Shown: piece by piece, positions 19,306 through 28,651 of the stretch
Layout: every line of letters starts with the position of its first letter
How positions within the stretch are numbered: position 1 is the first letter of the stretch
Assembly: GCA_965153355.1 (NCBI GenBank)
Contig: OZ231126.1
Location: 95,170,001-95,234,000 of the forward strand
Length of the DNA: 64,000 bases
Direction: 5' to 3'
Source of the DNA: Flaccisagitta enflata
Lineage: Eukaryota; Chaetognatha; Sagittoidea; Aphragmophora
Made by a program: the position numbers and the translations under genes
Notes under the pieces: model-generated
What the model saw: only the letters and a program-made list of their open reading frames with translations
What the model was told of the DNA's origin: nothing
Databases searched by the model: none

Positions 19306-19530
19306 GTTGACTTCAACTGTGATGCCAGTGAAATTTTAGCTGCATTTGGGATTCGAAAGACTTTTTCAAAAGAACAGCAGGATGGATTAAATAATTTTTT
19401 CCTCAACATAACTCAATATCCGACAAAAGAGCAGAAAAGCGAACTGAGTGAGAATTTAAGACTGACGTTGAAACAAGTGTCCATGTGGTTTGATAACAAG
19501 CGGCGCAAAGTCGTTGGCGGCAAGAAATAG
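19306..19530 (+). CDS. HD23 terminal exon, homeodomain
   Basis: 74 codons after ACATTAG, starting VDFNCDASEILAAFGIR. Extra loop-1 residue (NITQYP). Contact residues M/D/N/R. Ends VVGGKK before TAG. Confidence 0.91.
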   Translation, partial: VDFNCDASEILAAFGIRKTFSKEQQDGLNNFFLNITQYPTKEQKSELSENLRLTLKQVSMWFDNKRRKVVGGKK

Positions 19531-19590
19531 TTTAAAGATTCATATATATTTTTTTCTGTTTTTGTTTTTATTACTTTCGCGCCTCCGTAG

Positions 19591-19800
19591 TCCGCTGAAA
19601 TTTTACTTTCCACCTTTGGAATCCGGACGGGATTTACGGCAAAGCAGTTAAATATATTAACGACAAGTTATGAACAAAACCGATATCCTACCAATGAGCA
19701 CAAGATAGAACTGAGCACAATGCTCGGCGTTCCCGTTTCTCGTATCCACAAATGGTTTGATAATAGGCGACAGAAAGATCGCAAAAGTAAGTTGATTTGA
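19591..19800 (+). CDS. HD24 terminal exon, homeodomain
   Basis: 69 codons after CTCCGTAG, starting SAEILLSTFGIRTGFT. Standard loop length. Contact residues K/D/N/Q. Stop TGA. Confidence 0.91.
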   Translation, partial: SAEILLSTFGIRTGFTAKQLNILTTSYEQNRYPTNEHKIELSTMLGVPVSRIHKWFDNRRQKDRKSKLI

Positions 19801-19913
19801 AAAGTAAGAACATAAAAAATTATATGAGGTTATTTGTAAATGTCTCGGTCGTTTCAGTCGCCATCAATATCGGTTGTAAGTTTTTTTTCTTTTTAATTTT
19901 TGTATATTTTCAG

Positions 19914-20117
19914 AATATTCTCAGTGCATTTGGTATTCGACCAACCTGCTCTTTTACCGCAGAACAGAAGAATATTTTGGCCAATTACTTTGCCATGAAT
20001 AAATATCCCTCAGATGCAGAGTCAGAAAACCTTTCTCAGACTTTAGGCATTACCATTCAGCAAGTTAAGAAATGGTTCGCTAACAAACGAACTAGAGAAA
20101 AGGCTAACACTAAATGA
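19914..20117 (+). CDS. HD25 terminal exon, homeodomain
   Basis: 67 codons after TATTTTCAG, starting NILSAFGIR. Contact residues K/A/N/T. The preceding 113-bp spacer contains a possible micro-exon (see findings). Stop TGA. Confidence 0.92.
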   Translation, partial: NILSAFGIRPTCSFTAEQKNILANYFAMNKYPSDAESENLSQTLGITIQQVKKWFANKRTREKANTK

Positions 20118-20166
20118 AAATTAGTACATTTAGTACATTTGGCGGTGGTTTCGATCCTTTTTTCAG

Positions 20167-20376
20167 AGCTCTGATGATCTTTTAGCCCTTTTTGGTATCC
20201 GGTCGTCCAAATCTTTTTCAGTCCAGCAGAAAAATGAATTAAATCGTTTTTTCAATGAAGTCGCTCAATATCCTTCTTTAAATCAAAAAGAACATCTTGC
20301 AAATTCACTACAACTGTCTGCCAAGCAAGTATCTGAATGGTTTCATAATAAACGCAAAAGAAACAAGAAACCGTAA
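20167..20376 (+). CDS. HD26 terminal exon, homeodomain
   Basis: 69 codons after TTTTTTCAG, starting SSDDLLALFGIR. Extra loop-1 residue (EVAQYP). Contact residues E/H/N/K. Last unit of the compact 5' block. Stop TAA. Confidence 0.92.
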   Translation, partial: SSDDLLALFGIRSSKSFSVQQKNELNRFFNEVAQYPSLNQKEHLANSLQLSAKQVSEWFHNKRKRNKKP

Positions 20377-20740
20377 AAAATCTTGATACTTAGCGTTCCC
20401 TTGTCGTCCCGATTAAATTTCCCCTTCGTTCTAATGATTTTTTACATTATCCTATCGTCCAAACCTAAGCAATTGGCTTTTTATTTTTCCTTATTTACGA
20501 GACAAGGGCTGTTGAAGGCATGCTTTCTTGATTCAGTCACTGAACAAAACGTTCTTGGTAGGATATTTTTTGTGCTAAAATAGTGGTTTAAAAAAACAAT
20601 TTATTTTTGTAAAATCTTCTCATTCACGTAGTTTTAAAATATATAGACACAAAACCCTTAGTTTCCCACCAAGAACATTTTGTGCACTGACTTTTTAGTA
20701 TTAAATAACGCTCAGACGTTCTCGTGTTTGTTTTCATTAG
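20377..20740. other. Spacer with 28-bp inverted repeat
   Basis: 20536-20563 and 20664-20691 are inverted matches of about 24 in 28 positions (GTCACTGAACAAAACGTTCT / AGAACATTTTGTGCACTGAC), about 100 bp apart. In RNA this could fold as a stem between HD26 and HD27. No coding frame of interest. Confidence 0.65.
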
Positions 20741-20953
20741 TCAAACGAATCGTTGTTGGCCATGTTCGGTATTCGGACTGGATTTTCCCAAGAACAAGTT
20801 GTGGTTTTGAATGAGTATTTCCTTTTAAGTCGTTATCCAAGTCTAGAGATCAAGAAGCAATTATCCGAAAAATTCTCAGTTTCGGTTCAGCAAATCGACA
20901 AATGGTTCATAAATAAACGTTACAAAGAGAAAACTGGCGTTAAGTTACAGTAG
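20741..20953 (+). CDS. HD27 terminal exon, homeodomain
   Basis: 70 codons after TTTCATTAG, starting SNESLLAMFGIRTGF. Contact residues K/I/N/Y. Stop TAG. With HD28 shows the NKR(Y/F) helix-3 end. Confidence 0.92.
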   Translation, partial: SNESLLAMFGIRTGFSQEQVVVLNEYFLLSRYPSLEIKKQLSEKFSVSVQQIDKWFINKRYKEKTGVKLQ

Positions 20954-21071
20954 GATGTCATGTTTTATCCTTTTTTTTAGTTTGTGTGTGTTCGACTCTC
21001 GCTGTGCAGTATTTTTTCCCCATTTTTAGCGTCCGTGTCTCTCCCCCATTTTTTAACTTTTTTTAAATTAG

Positions 21072-21296
21072 GTTCGTGAAACTGAAATTTTGTCCATGTT
21101 TGGAATAAAGAGTCGTCAAAGATTTTCCCATGAACAGACACGAGAGTTGAACATGACTTATGAGATTCACAAACATCCAGATTCTACGATAATAAATGAT
21201 TTGGCTATTCGCTTTGGTACTTCGCCCCAGAAAATTAATAAATGGTTCGTTAATAAACGTTTTGCTGAAAAACCTAAGAGTCTTAAAGATACTTGA
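21072..21296 (+). CDS. HD28 terminal exon, homeodomain
   Basis: 74 codons after TAAATTAG, starting VRETEILSMFGIK. The usual YPS is HPD. Contact residues K/V/N/F. Stop TGA. Confidence 0.91.
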   Translation, partial: VRETEILSMFGIKSRQRFSHEQTRELNMTYEIHKHPDSTIINDLAIRFGTSPQKINKWFVNKRFAEKPKSLKDT

Positions 21297-21553
21297 ATAG
21301 CGCGTTTCTTTTTTTTTCTTCTCAAAGCTACTGTCGTTTACTTGTTCTTATTTGTGTAAATATATCTTCTTACGACATGATGGATTCGTTCCTTTTTCAT
21401 AAACATTGACATAGAGACAAAAAAACAGAAACTAACTAAGCTCATTCAGAAAGATGCGGAATGTTGCAGCTGTTAGAGAGAAAGTGTCGTGTGAACCATC
21501 CAGCGCGCGTTCCTTTTATTACGTGTCATGTAAACGCGTATGTGTTTGCTCAG

Positions 21554-21772
21554 ATGAATCCGATGGACGCTCAGCTGTTGCTCGCTAATTTTAACATTCG
21601 CACCGTGCCCAAGTTTACCGGGGATCAAGTCAACATCCTCAACGAGTCATACGCGACCAATCAATTTCCGAGTCTGGAAGAAAGAATGTCACTGGTCCAA
21701 GCCACCGGTTTAACTGAGAAGCAAATAGAGCGATGGTTTTGCAAGAAACGATTCAATTCCAAACGTAACTGA
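21554..21772 (+). CDS. HD29 terminal exon, homeodomain with K51
   Basis: 72 codons after TTTGCTCAG, starting MNPMDAQLLLANFNIR (FNIR in place of FGIR). QFPS replaces YPS. Contact residues R/C/K/F. An in-frame open stretch extends upstream of the acceptor, so a start at this ATG is also possible. Confidence 0.9.
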   Translation: MNPMDAQLLLANFNIRTVPKFTGDQVNILNESYATNQFPSLEERMSLVQATGLTEKQIERWFCKKRFNSKRN

Positions 21773-21996
21773 CGCACCGACTCTCGGTTTATAACATCAT
21801 TGACTATAGAGGGACAGGGGCTGATGAGTCAACTTCGCTAGAAACTTCCGCGTAAAAGGGGTAAATGTCAGACTTGTGCTGTCTCTCCGTTGAGAACCTA
21901 GACTCTTTGTGTGTGAGTCACCATTTCTTTCTTTTAGCGACAACCTATTCCATAAACTTTCTCGCTTACCCGCTCTTTTTCGCCCCCTCTCTCTAG

Positions 21997-22218
21997 CGCC
22001 TACCCGCCGACCATCTGTTGGCCAGTTTCGGCATCAGACGAGCCTTCAGTCGACAAGAGCAAACTTTTCTCGATCAGTTCTATGACACAAACAGTTACCC
22101 AAATTCGGGCGAAAAGGCCCAATTGGCCACAGAACTCGGCTGCACCGTTGCTAAGATTGATGGCTGGTTCCGCAACAAACGCTGGTCCGATAAAAAGAAA
22201 GCGGATCTAAGCCAATGA
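21997..22218 (+). CDS. HD30 terminal exon, homeodomain
   Basis: 73 codons after CTCTCTAG, starting RLPADHLLASFGIR. Contact residues G/R/N/W. Helix 3 (DGWFRNKRW) is nearly identical to HD31, indicating a recent local duplication. GC-richer than the compact block. Confidence 0.92.
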   Translation, partial: RLPADHLLASFGIRRAFSRQEQTFLDQFYDTNSYPNSGEKAQLATELGCTVAKIDGWFRNKRWSDKKKADLSQ

Positions 22219-22231
22219 GACGAAAAAACGG

Positions 22232-22236
<5 letters not shown>

Positions 22237-22277
<41 letters not shown>
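22237..22277. repeat. CT microsatellite
   Basis: A pure CT tract of about 41 bp just after HD30. Confidence 0.95.
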
Positions 22278-22281
<4 letters not shown>

Positions 22282-22505
22282 TTTTCTCCAACATTTAACC
22301 CATAAAAACTTGTGTATGATAAGATAGCGATTTAGTTTATATATTACGTCTTTTCACCTATACAGATACATCCCAAATTACCGAGTATCATTGAATTAAA
22401 GCGAGGACATGACATGAAGGGATTCAGGATTAGTGTCTGTTATAGGCGGATTGTATCCCATATAGCGGGGTTTATAAATGTGTAACACGTTTCCTCTCGT
22501 CTCAG

Positions 22506-22712
22506 AACTCTGAACTGCTCGCCGCATTTGGAATAAGGAGCATCACGAATTTTTCCAAGGAACAAATTGAGTATTTGAATGAATATTACGGCAAAATTCC
22601 ATATCCTTCCAAAGAACAAAAGGAAGAGATCGCAACACGGATGGGCTTTACCGCGGCCAAAGTTGATGGCTGGTTTCGAAATAAACGCTGGAAGCATAAT
22701 AAAAAATACTAG
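22506..22712 (+). CDS. HD31 terminal exon, homeodomain
   Basis: 68 codons after CGTCTCAG, starting NSELLAAFGIR. Contact residues G/R/N/W, as HD30. Last of the 5' N/H/K51 block. Stop TAG. Confidence 0.92.
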   Translation, partial: NSELLAAFGIRSITNFSKEQIEYLNEYYGKIPYPSKEQKEEIATRMGFTAAKVDGWFRNKRWKHNKKY

Positions 22713-23131
22713 CATCACTTATTTAGCTGAAATGTAGTTCAGCTCTACCTTGAAAAAGATTCCCTTGTTGGGCCGCGCCAGCCCGGTTTCACCGTGACCG
22801 ATTGTGCTGTCCGAGCAGTCACTGTCCGAGCAGTCATGGTGAATGTGTAAATTTTATTTTATTAACGATAGTCACTGCTGGCTGTTGATCCGTTGTATCG
22901 CTCATTCTGCCCAGTGTGTGGTATATTGAATTATCTAAAACATTGATTTTACTAAATTGTGTTTGATTCTCGAGAGTACTCTTTAGAATTCGACACTTGG
23001 CACTATCAACATAAAGAAAATTTGCTAGCTATCATTTTCGTATATCAGCTTATGAACGCCTTTATGTTGTCACCATTGAAAGTCATCTTTGTGTTGAGTT
23101 CACGCTTTCTACTGACACTTTTTCTTTCAAG
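22713..23131. other. Spacer, nothing recognised
   Basis: Contains a short direct repeat (GTCCGAGCAGTCA twice at about 22808 and 22824). No domain or known repeat family seen. Confidence 0.5.
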
Positions 23132-23344
23132 ATGTCAGCCAAGGAAGTTCTGGCGCAGTTTGGCATAAGAGTGAACACATCATTCACGGCGCGGCAAATA
23201 GAAAAGATGCAAGCGTTGTATAACAAGACCCCTTACCCGTCAAAAGAAGATAAAGAAGAGCTCGCCTCTGCCATTGGAGTCTCAGTCAAGCGGTTGAGTC
23301 ACTGGTTTAATGACCAACGTTACAAAGATAAGGGCAAAGAATAA
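23132..23344 (+). CDS. HD32 terminal exon, homeodomain with D51
   Basis: 70 codons after CTTTCAAG, starting MSAKEVLAQFGIR. Helix 3 LSHWFNDQRYK: H47, N50, D51, Y54. First unit of the Asp51 block. Stop TAA. Confidence 0.91.
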   Translation: MSAKEVLAQFGIRVNTSFTARQIEKMQALYNKTPYPSKEDKEELASAIGVSVKRLSHWFNDQRYKDKGKE

Positions 23345-23724
23345 ATTTGGCATCGTTTAAAAATGATCACTGGCATTGAGTGTCCCCTTGCTGCATCATT
23401 GAATTTCCTCTTCATAATTTTACATGATTTTCTCGCCTATCGAAAAAAATACTAAAAAAGCGCCTCTCCACCTCAGCGTTCTCAGTCATGCTTCCACAGT
23501 TCAATCCCGCTCAAACGGATTTCAGGGGAGAAATATTTTTTATTAGTTATAAATAGATATCTGTAAAAGCCAATACAGAAAAGAAAAGAAAACAAGTTGA
23601 AAAAATAAAAAAAAATAAAAATTTATCAAAAGAGGAAACTTTCTAAAAGCGGGTCCGTTAGACTGGGACTCAACTGTATCATCCGGTTTCTTCCCCTACC
23701 ATTTTGCCCCACCTCCATTCCTAG
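23345..23724. other. Spacer, nothing recognised
   Basis: An A-rich stretch near 23580-23640. No coding or repeat structure supported. Confidence 0.5.
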
Positions 23725-23931
23725 TTCGCCGACAAGACGCAATTGTTAAATTTCTTTGGAATTCGGTCTTTCTCTTCGGAACAAGCATCGACCCTTAAGC
23801 TGCATTTCCAGCAAAACATGTATCCCACGATAGAACAAAGACGAGTGATTGCCAATGATTTATCCCTGTCTTTGAAGCAAGTGAGCCAATGGTTCGCTGC
23901 CAACCGCTTCAAAGTCAGCAAGTCGAAATAA
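23725..23931 (+). CDS. HD33 terminal exon, homeodomain with A51
   Basis: 68 codons after ATTCCTAG, starting FADKTQLLNFFGIR. Short arm (SFSSEQ). Helix 3 VSQWFAANRFK has A50 and A51, so the usual base contact is absent. Shares FADK and FFGIR with HD34. Confidence 0.91.
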   Translation, partial: FADKTQLLNFFGIRSFSSEQASTLKLHFQQNMYPTIEQRRVIANDLSLSLKQVSQWFAANRFKVSKSK

Positions 23932-24190
23932 TCAGTTTCTGAGTGAAACCAATTTCCTATCCTGGTTGAGAGAACGTTCACTTGCACTCACCGACTGACG
24001 GAACAAATCTTTACTCGCGCAGTTGGGACTATGAGAGGTTTTCTGTCTGTTGGTCCCTTGGTCTGTGATGCTCGGGTCGAAAATTGGGAAAACGCCCAAG
24101 TAAAGACTCTGGTTGTGTAAAGTTTGTGTGGAGGGAATGGGAGAGGGTTGTATACCCCTGCCCAACCGTCTGCGACGATACACTATTTAA
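23932..24190. repeat. Hairpin-type GTCC element copy
   Basis: About 23990-24180: GTTGGTCCCTTGGTCTGTGATG ... CCCCTGCCCAACCGTCTGCGACGATA, a diverged + strand member of the 59850-60081 family. Confidence 0.6.
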
Positions 24191-24920
24191 ATTTTATAAG
24201 CACGCCCCTTTTTCGGCTAAGGCTGAGTGTGTTTAGCAAAATCTTACTTTTAAGGCTCAAATGTGCTTAAGTGCGTGCTTATCATATATTGGTGTACAAT
24301 TGTCCTATTTTGTATAAAAAGTAGTATAGTATAGAATATAGTTTAGAATAAAATACAGTGAAGAATATATTTGATATAAAATATCAAAAGTATCATTCAT
24401 TGATACATAAGTATCTTGATTGAATAAAAACTTTTTTAAAATGATATTCAATATTATGATAAATTATTCTTTTGTAGTGCTTATAATTTGTTACAGACAT
24501 GAATTATAATTAATAATCATACCAAAACATCAAATCAATATAATTAAATATTATAAGAAATGTTTTAAAAAAAATTCATGAAATGAAATTATTTTATCTT
24601 TATTAAAATCCTGAATATATTTAAGGTTGGGCCTGATCATAGGTATTTTTACAACTGAAATATTAAAATAAGAGCCTACTGAAATCATTTTAAAGTGTAA
24701 ATTCCACTTTTTAAAATGATAATAAATTTTTAAAAATTTTTAACAAAGAATAAAAAAATCTTTACATCAATATTGTTTTTTAATTTTAACACTTTTCACT
24801 AATTTTTTCTCAATAGAAATTCTCAGCCTGGAGCGTGCCTAGCATTGTGTTTAGATTTTTCAAATATTTGAGGCTGGGTGTGCTTATAAACTTGGTGCTT
24901 ATAAAATGAAATAAGTGTAT
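24191..24920. repeat. AT-rich TIR element, copy 1
   Basis: Starts ATTTTATAAGCACGCC and ends GGTGCTTATAAAAT, giving a 13-bp terminal inverted repeat. Inside are GGCTGAGTGTG near the start and TGAGGCTGGG near the end. A second copy lies at 56046-56706 and a truncated 3' end near 43600-43650. No transposase frame. Confidence 0.8.
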
Positions 24921-25141
24921 TGTAATGCTAGGTTTCTTGTTCTTTGTAGAGGTCATACCCTTGTTCTATTCCCCAATTTTGTTAACCACATTCTGATCAG
25001 ATAAATAAGCAGTATGTTGTTCAGATCGAGACAATTGAGACTGGTTGTGTGTTTAATTTCATTTGTCCATTTCTGTTGCTATTTTTCGCCTGAAATATAA
25101 GGACTATCTCTATAAATACAACTTTTCCTACCTGGTGTCAG
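24921..25141. other. Spacer before HD34
   Basis: No feature apart from the acceptor GGTGTCAG at its end. Confidence 0.5.
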
Positions 25142-25360
25142 TTTGCGGACAAACGAGACATGTTGAGCTTCTTTGGTATCCGGACGCAGTCAACCTTTGC
25201 TCCGGATCAAGTTCTTGCGCTCAAGGAAGAATTTAGTAAAAACATGTATCCCTCCATACAAGAAAAAGAGGAGATAGCCACGCGATTGTCTCTCACGAAG
25301 AAGCAAGTCAATCAATGGTTTTCCGATCACAGATTTCGATTCAAAAGCAAGAAACCTTAA
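25142..25360 (+). CDS. HD34 terminal exon, homeodomain with D51
   Basis: 72 codons after GGTGTCAG, starting FADKRDMLSFFGIR. Contact residues Q/S/D/F. Sister of HD33 although separated by an inserted TIR element, so the insertion probably postdates the duplication. Stop TAA. Confidence 0.92.
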   Translation, partial: FADKRDMLSFFGIRTQSTFAPDQVLALKEEFSKNMYPSIQEKEEIATRLSLTKKQVNQWFSDHRFRFKSKKP

Positions 25361-25535
25361 TACAGTAAATACAGTTACTACAGTAAATTATGAGCATTTG
25401 ACGACTGGCATAGTATCTCTTTATTGGATTCAATCTATATCCTACATCATTAAATTTCTAAAGCGACCATGAGGTTTATGATTACTAGTCCCCCTGCCAA
25501 TCTTCCGCGGAGCTTATGTTTCCGTTCGCCCTCTC
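25361..25535. other. Spacer, nothing recognised
   Basis: Short sequence with a repeated TACAGTAAA word just after the HD34 stop. Confidence 0.5.
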
Positions 25536-25944
25536 TACACATGGGAAGCAAAATACAGTGTGATGAGGCGCCAAAAGTTTTAGCACCCCCCCTACAGCAA
25601 ACTTGGCTGACTGAAAATCTTTTTGAAAGTTGTTTTGAGAAACAAAGAGGAATATAAATAGCGGTTTCAGAGGGAATTTTAAGATTTTACTTAAAACCTT
25701 GAAACTTTCACTTTTTACTTCTGTACTTTTTTAAGAATTATTATTTTTTTAAGTAATAGTAATAAATTTCAAGGTTCTAGATACAATTGAAAAAATCGCT
25801 TTGATGACGCCATTTGTATTCCCTCAAATTATTCAAAATGACTTTCAATAAAAAATTTCAGTCAGCCAATATGGCTGTAGGGGGGGAGGCTAAATTTGTT
25901 TTGCTTTTGGCGCCTCATCACGTTCTATTTTGCGTCCATGTGTA
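25536..25944. repeat. Foldback (MITE-like) element
   Basis: The long imperfect inverted repeat starts TACACATGGGAAGCAAAATA and passes GATGAGGCGCCAAAAG, CCCCTACAGC and TTGGCTGACTGAAA. The right arm is the complement, ending CATGTGTA. TA at both ends fits a TA target duplication. Confidence 0.8.
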
Positions 25945-26424
25945 TATAGTTACCACTCCCGATCTTCACTCAATACCGAGCACTTAATGTTTGAAAAGGG
26001 ATTGATAATCGTAATCTCGCTTTTCCAATAACTTTAATGATTTGCGGTACTGCAGTGCATACCAATTGTCATGCAGTATTCCGATTTAATTGCGGTGTAA
26101 ACTTATAAGTAGTTAATGGAAAAATGATAATAGATCATGGCGGTTTATGCATGGATTAATTATCTAATTGATAATTACATATTCCCTCTCAATTAGATCA
26201 GGTAGGGTCAGGGCATATCTGACCAGCTCAAGTTGCAGGGTGGTTAGTTTACTGTCTGTTTGTGCTGCCATGGAGGCTTGATTCTTCTCTCCGTTCTCAT
26301 GTGCATCGTCTCTGTCTGTCTGCCTGTCTGTCTTGTCTTCGCTCACTCACTATTTCTCTCTTTCTCTTTCTTTCTCTCTCTCTTTCTCTCTCTCTTTCTC
26401 TTTCTCTCTTTCTCTCTCTCTCTT

Positions 26425-26487
<63 letters not shown>

Positions 26488-26989
26488 TTTATTCGCTCTT
26501 CTGCTCTCACTTCTCTCCCGCTCTCTCTCGCTTTCTTACTCTTGCTTGTTAATTTGCTCACTCATTCAATCGCTCGCTCCGCCTCTCTCCCACGCTCTGT
26601 CTGCCTCTCGCTCGCTCTGTCACTCTTTCCCGGTCCCTCTGCCACTCTCCCTTGCGCGTTGTGCTGCTCTCCCTCGCTCGCTCGGCCACTCTCTCGCTCG
26701 CTCTCCCGCTCCCGCTCTCCCGTACAAACTTTTAATCGCATGATTTTAGGTAGTTATGTTGATACGTGGCTTTTATACGTTTATTGATCTCAAGATAATA
26801 ACACACCGTCTTTTAAGGAAGGCTTTATACTGGATATGAGTAATCTGCTTCTACCGCAAGATCAAGACAGCTTATTTAGCGAGAAGTCTAACTATTCTAC
26901 TGGTCGCTCGTGTGGCGCGGAATCGAAATACGTCTGTAAACTTTCTTCTTTCCTTTCCATCCCCGCTCCCTTCTTTTTCTCTCTCTCAG
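25945..26989. repeat. Spacer with a CT-rich microsatellite (26355-26484)
   Basis: 26355-26484 is CTTT/CT repeat, followed to about 26720 by degenerate CTCGCTC-rich sequence. Ser/Leu frames here are repeat translations. 26735-26985 is unique sequence without a recognised domain. Confidence 0.8.
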
Positions 26990-27256
26990 AATAAATCAGA
27001 GCCGCTTCTCTCTATGTACGGCATACGAAGTCATGTTCAGCTTACTCATGATCATCATAATCTTTTGCATTCTGTGTTGAAAACTGACCCTTACCCCACG
27101 AAAGAAGTAAAGCAAGCTTTGTCGGATCAAATCGGAGTGTCGTACAAGCAGATTGATCAATGGTTTAGGAATAGACGGCGCAAAAGTTACATAAAGCAGT
27201 GTATGGAAAAATCACTTCTTTGTGAATCCGTAGAGAAATCTTTCCCCGCTTCTTAA
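26990..27256 (+). CDS. HD35 terminal exon, homeodomain with long tail
   Basis: 88 codons after CTCTCTCAG, starting NKSEPLLSMYGIR. Contact residues Q/R/N/R, an N51 unit inside the D51 block. About 20 residues follow the domain (QCMEKSLLCESVEKS). The tail's last bases (CTTTCCCCGCTTCTTAAC) overlap the polypyrimidine/branch region of HD36. Confidence 0.9.
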   Translation, partial: NKSEPLLSMYGIRSHVQLTHDHHNLLHSVLKTDPYPTKEVKQALSDQIGVSYKQIDQWFRNRRRKSYIKQCMEKSLLCESVEKSFPAS

Positions 27257-27262
27257 CATAAG

Positions 27263-27481
27263 GATGTTGTAAAGGACTCGATTTTGAACATGTTCGGGAT
27301 TCGCACCAAAACGCCACTTACCAAAGATCAATTAAAAATACTTCACGCGAGTTATTTGGAAAATGCCTATCCATCTAAAGAAACGAAAATGGAATTGTCC
27401 AACTCGATGGGGCTTCCCGTGGCGAAGATTAGTCAGTGGTTTAAGGATCAGCGGAAAAAGTACCACGGCGTGACTCCTTGA
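27263..27481 (+). CDS. HD36 terminal exon, homeodomain with D51
   Basis: 72 codons after TAACATAAG, only 6 bp after the HD35 stop, starting DVVKDSILNMFGIR. An alternative in-phase AAG acceptor lies 12 nt inside. Contact residues Q/K/D/K. Stop TGA. Confidence 0.86.
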   Translation, partial: DVVKDSILNMFGIRTKTPLTKDQLKILHASYLENAYPSKETKMELSNSMGLPVAKISQWFKDQRKKYHGVTP

Positions 27482-27658
27482 TTCTTTGGCGCCGTGCGTT
27501 CAACTTAAGCACAGAAATTCCATTTTCCATTTTAAAAAAATTCTTTACTTTTTCCTTTTTGCCACATGCGCACAACCCCCTCAAGGATTTTGCTCTGATC
27601 TTTGTACTAAACTAAACCGTCGCTCTGTTTTTATTTTATTTTTTTCCGACATCTCTAG

Positions 27659-27847
27659 GAACTTTTGTCACATTTTGGAATAAGGGTTAATGTTCCATTC
27701 ACGCCGTCTCAGCTCGATATTTTAAGAACCAGATTTGAGGCGAATCAATTTCCGACATTAGAGGAACGCGAGGCCCTTGCCAACGAATTAAATCTACCTT
27801 TGAAAAAGATAAGCCAGTGGTTTTGCGATAGAAGGCGTAGAAAATAG
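27659..27847 (+). CDS. HD37 terminal exon, homeodomain with D51
   Basis: 62 codons after CATCTCTAG, starting ELLSHFGIR; the shortest unit, ending straight after helix 3. QFPT replaces YPS. Contact residues Q/C/D/R. Stop TAG. Confidence 0.92.
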   Translation, partial: ELLSHFGIRVNVPFTPSQLDILRTRFEANQFPTLEEREALANELNLPLKKISQWFCDRRRRK

Positions 27848-28444
27848 AATGAAAAAAAACTACACACAACTCAAAATGGCATTTGTGTACCTTATGTTTT
27901 TTCGGGTTACAGTTAAGTAGTCTATGATCGTTTAATAAACTAAAATTTTTTTTCCTGTTTCTCTAGAACGTATGAAATAGATAAGACCAATGTAAGCATG
28001 CCTTTTGTCTTATTCCAAAATGTCACCCGAATGCATGGTCCACTCGTATCGTTTTGGGCACATCTTTATCAGGGTGACTTGAATAACGGTCAAATCCAAA
28101 TCCCGTCTTCCTCGTGAAAGAAAGGTGGCCATTTTTGTCACAGGTAATGACTCTAGAATTAGGCGAGAGTCAGATGAAGTTAACTCATGACGGCCACCCC
28201 ACCCCTTTCTAATTATACTACATACACATCTTCTCTGTGGGATATAAGGAGGCGACGGTCATGAGTAAACTTTATCTGATCTTTACCAAATTGTGGCGTC
28301 GTTATCTGTGATGGAAATGATCACATTTCTCCCGCGTTAAAGACGAGACTTTTGAGTTTGAACATATTTAAAGTCACCCTAATCTGTAAAGCCCGCCCTC
28401 TCGTGATGTTGTTCCCTCTCTATCGCTCTCTATCGCGCATACAG
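27848..28444. other. Spacer with inverted repeat (28169-28282)
   Basis: 28169-28198 and 28251-28282 are inverted partners (CAGATGAAGTTAACTCATGA / TCATGAGTAAACTTTATCTG), about 50 bp apart. AATAAA at about 27932 could be a poly(A) signal for HD36 or HD37 isoforms. Confidence 0.6.
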
Positions 28445-28651
28445 GGAGTGGATCATTTACTATCACACTTTGGGATTCGTCAAAGACAAGAGTTTAGCCA
28501 GGCGCAGAAATCCATCCTCAACGAGGCTTATAAAAGAAATCCTTATCCCGACCGTAACGACCGACTAAACTTATCGCAACAGCTAAATTTAACTCCTAAA
28601 CGAATTGATCAATGGTTTTATAATAAAAGGCGGCATTCCAGTATTACATGA
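28445..28651 (+). CDS. HD38 terminal exon, homeodomain
   Basis: 68 codons after GCATACAG, starting GVDHLLSHFGIR. Contact residues Q/Y/N/R with WFYNKRRH. Ends SSIT before TGA. Confidence 0.92.
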   Translation, partial: GVDHLLSHFGIRQRQEFSQAQKSILNEAYKRNPYPDRNDRLNLSQQLNLTPKRIDQWFYNKRRHSSIT

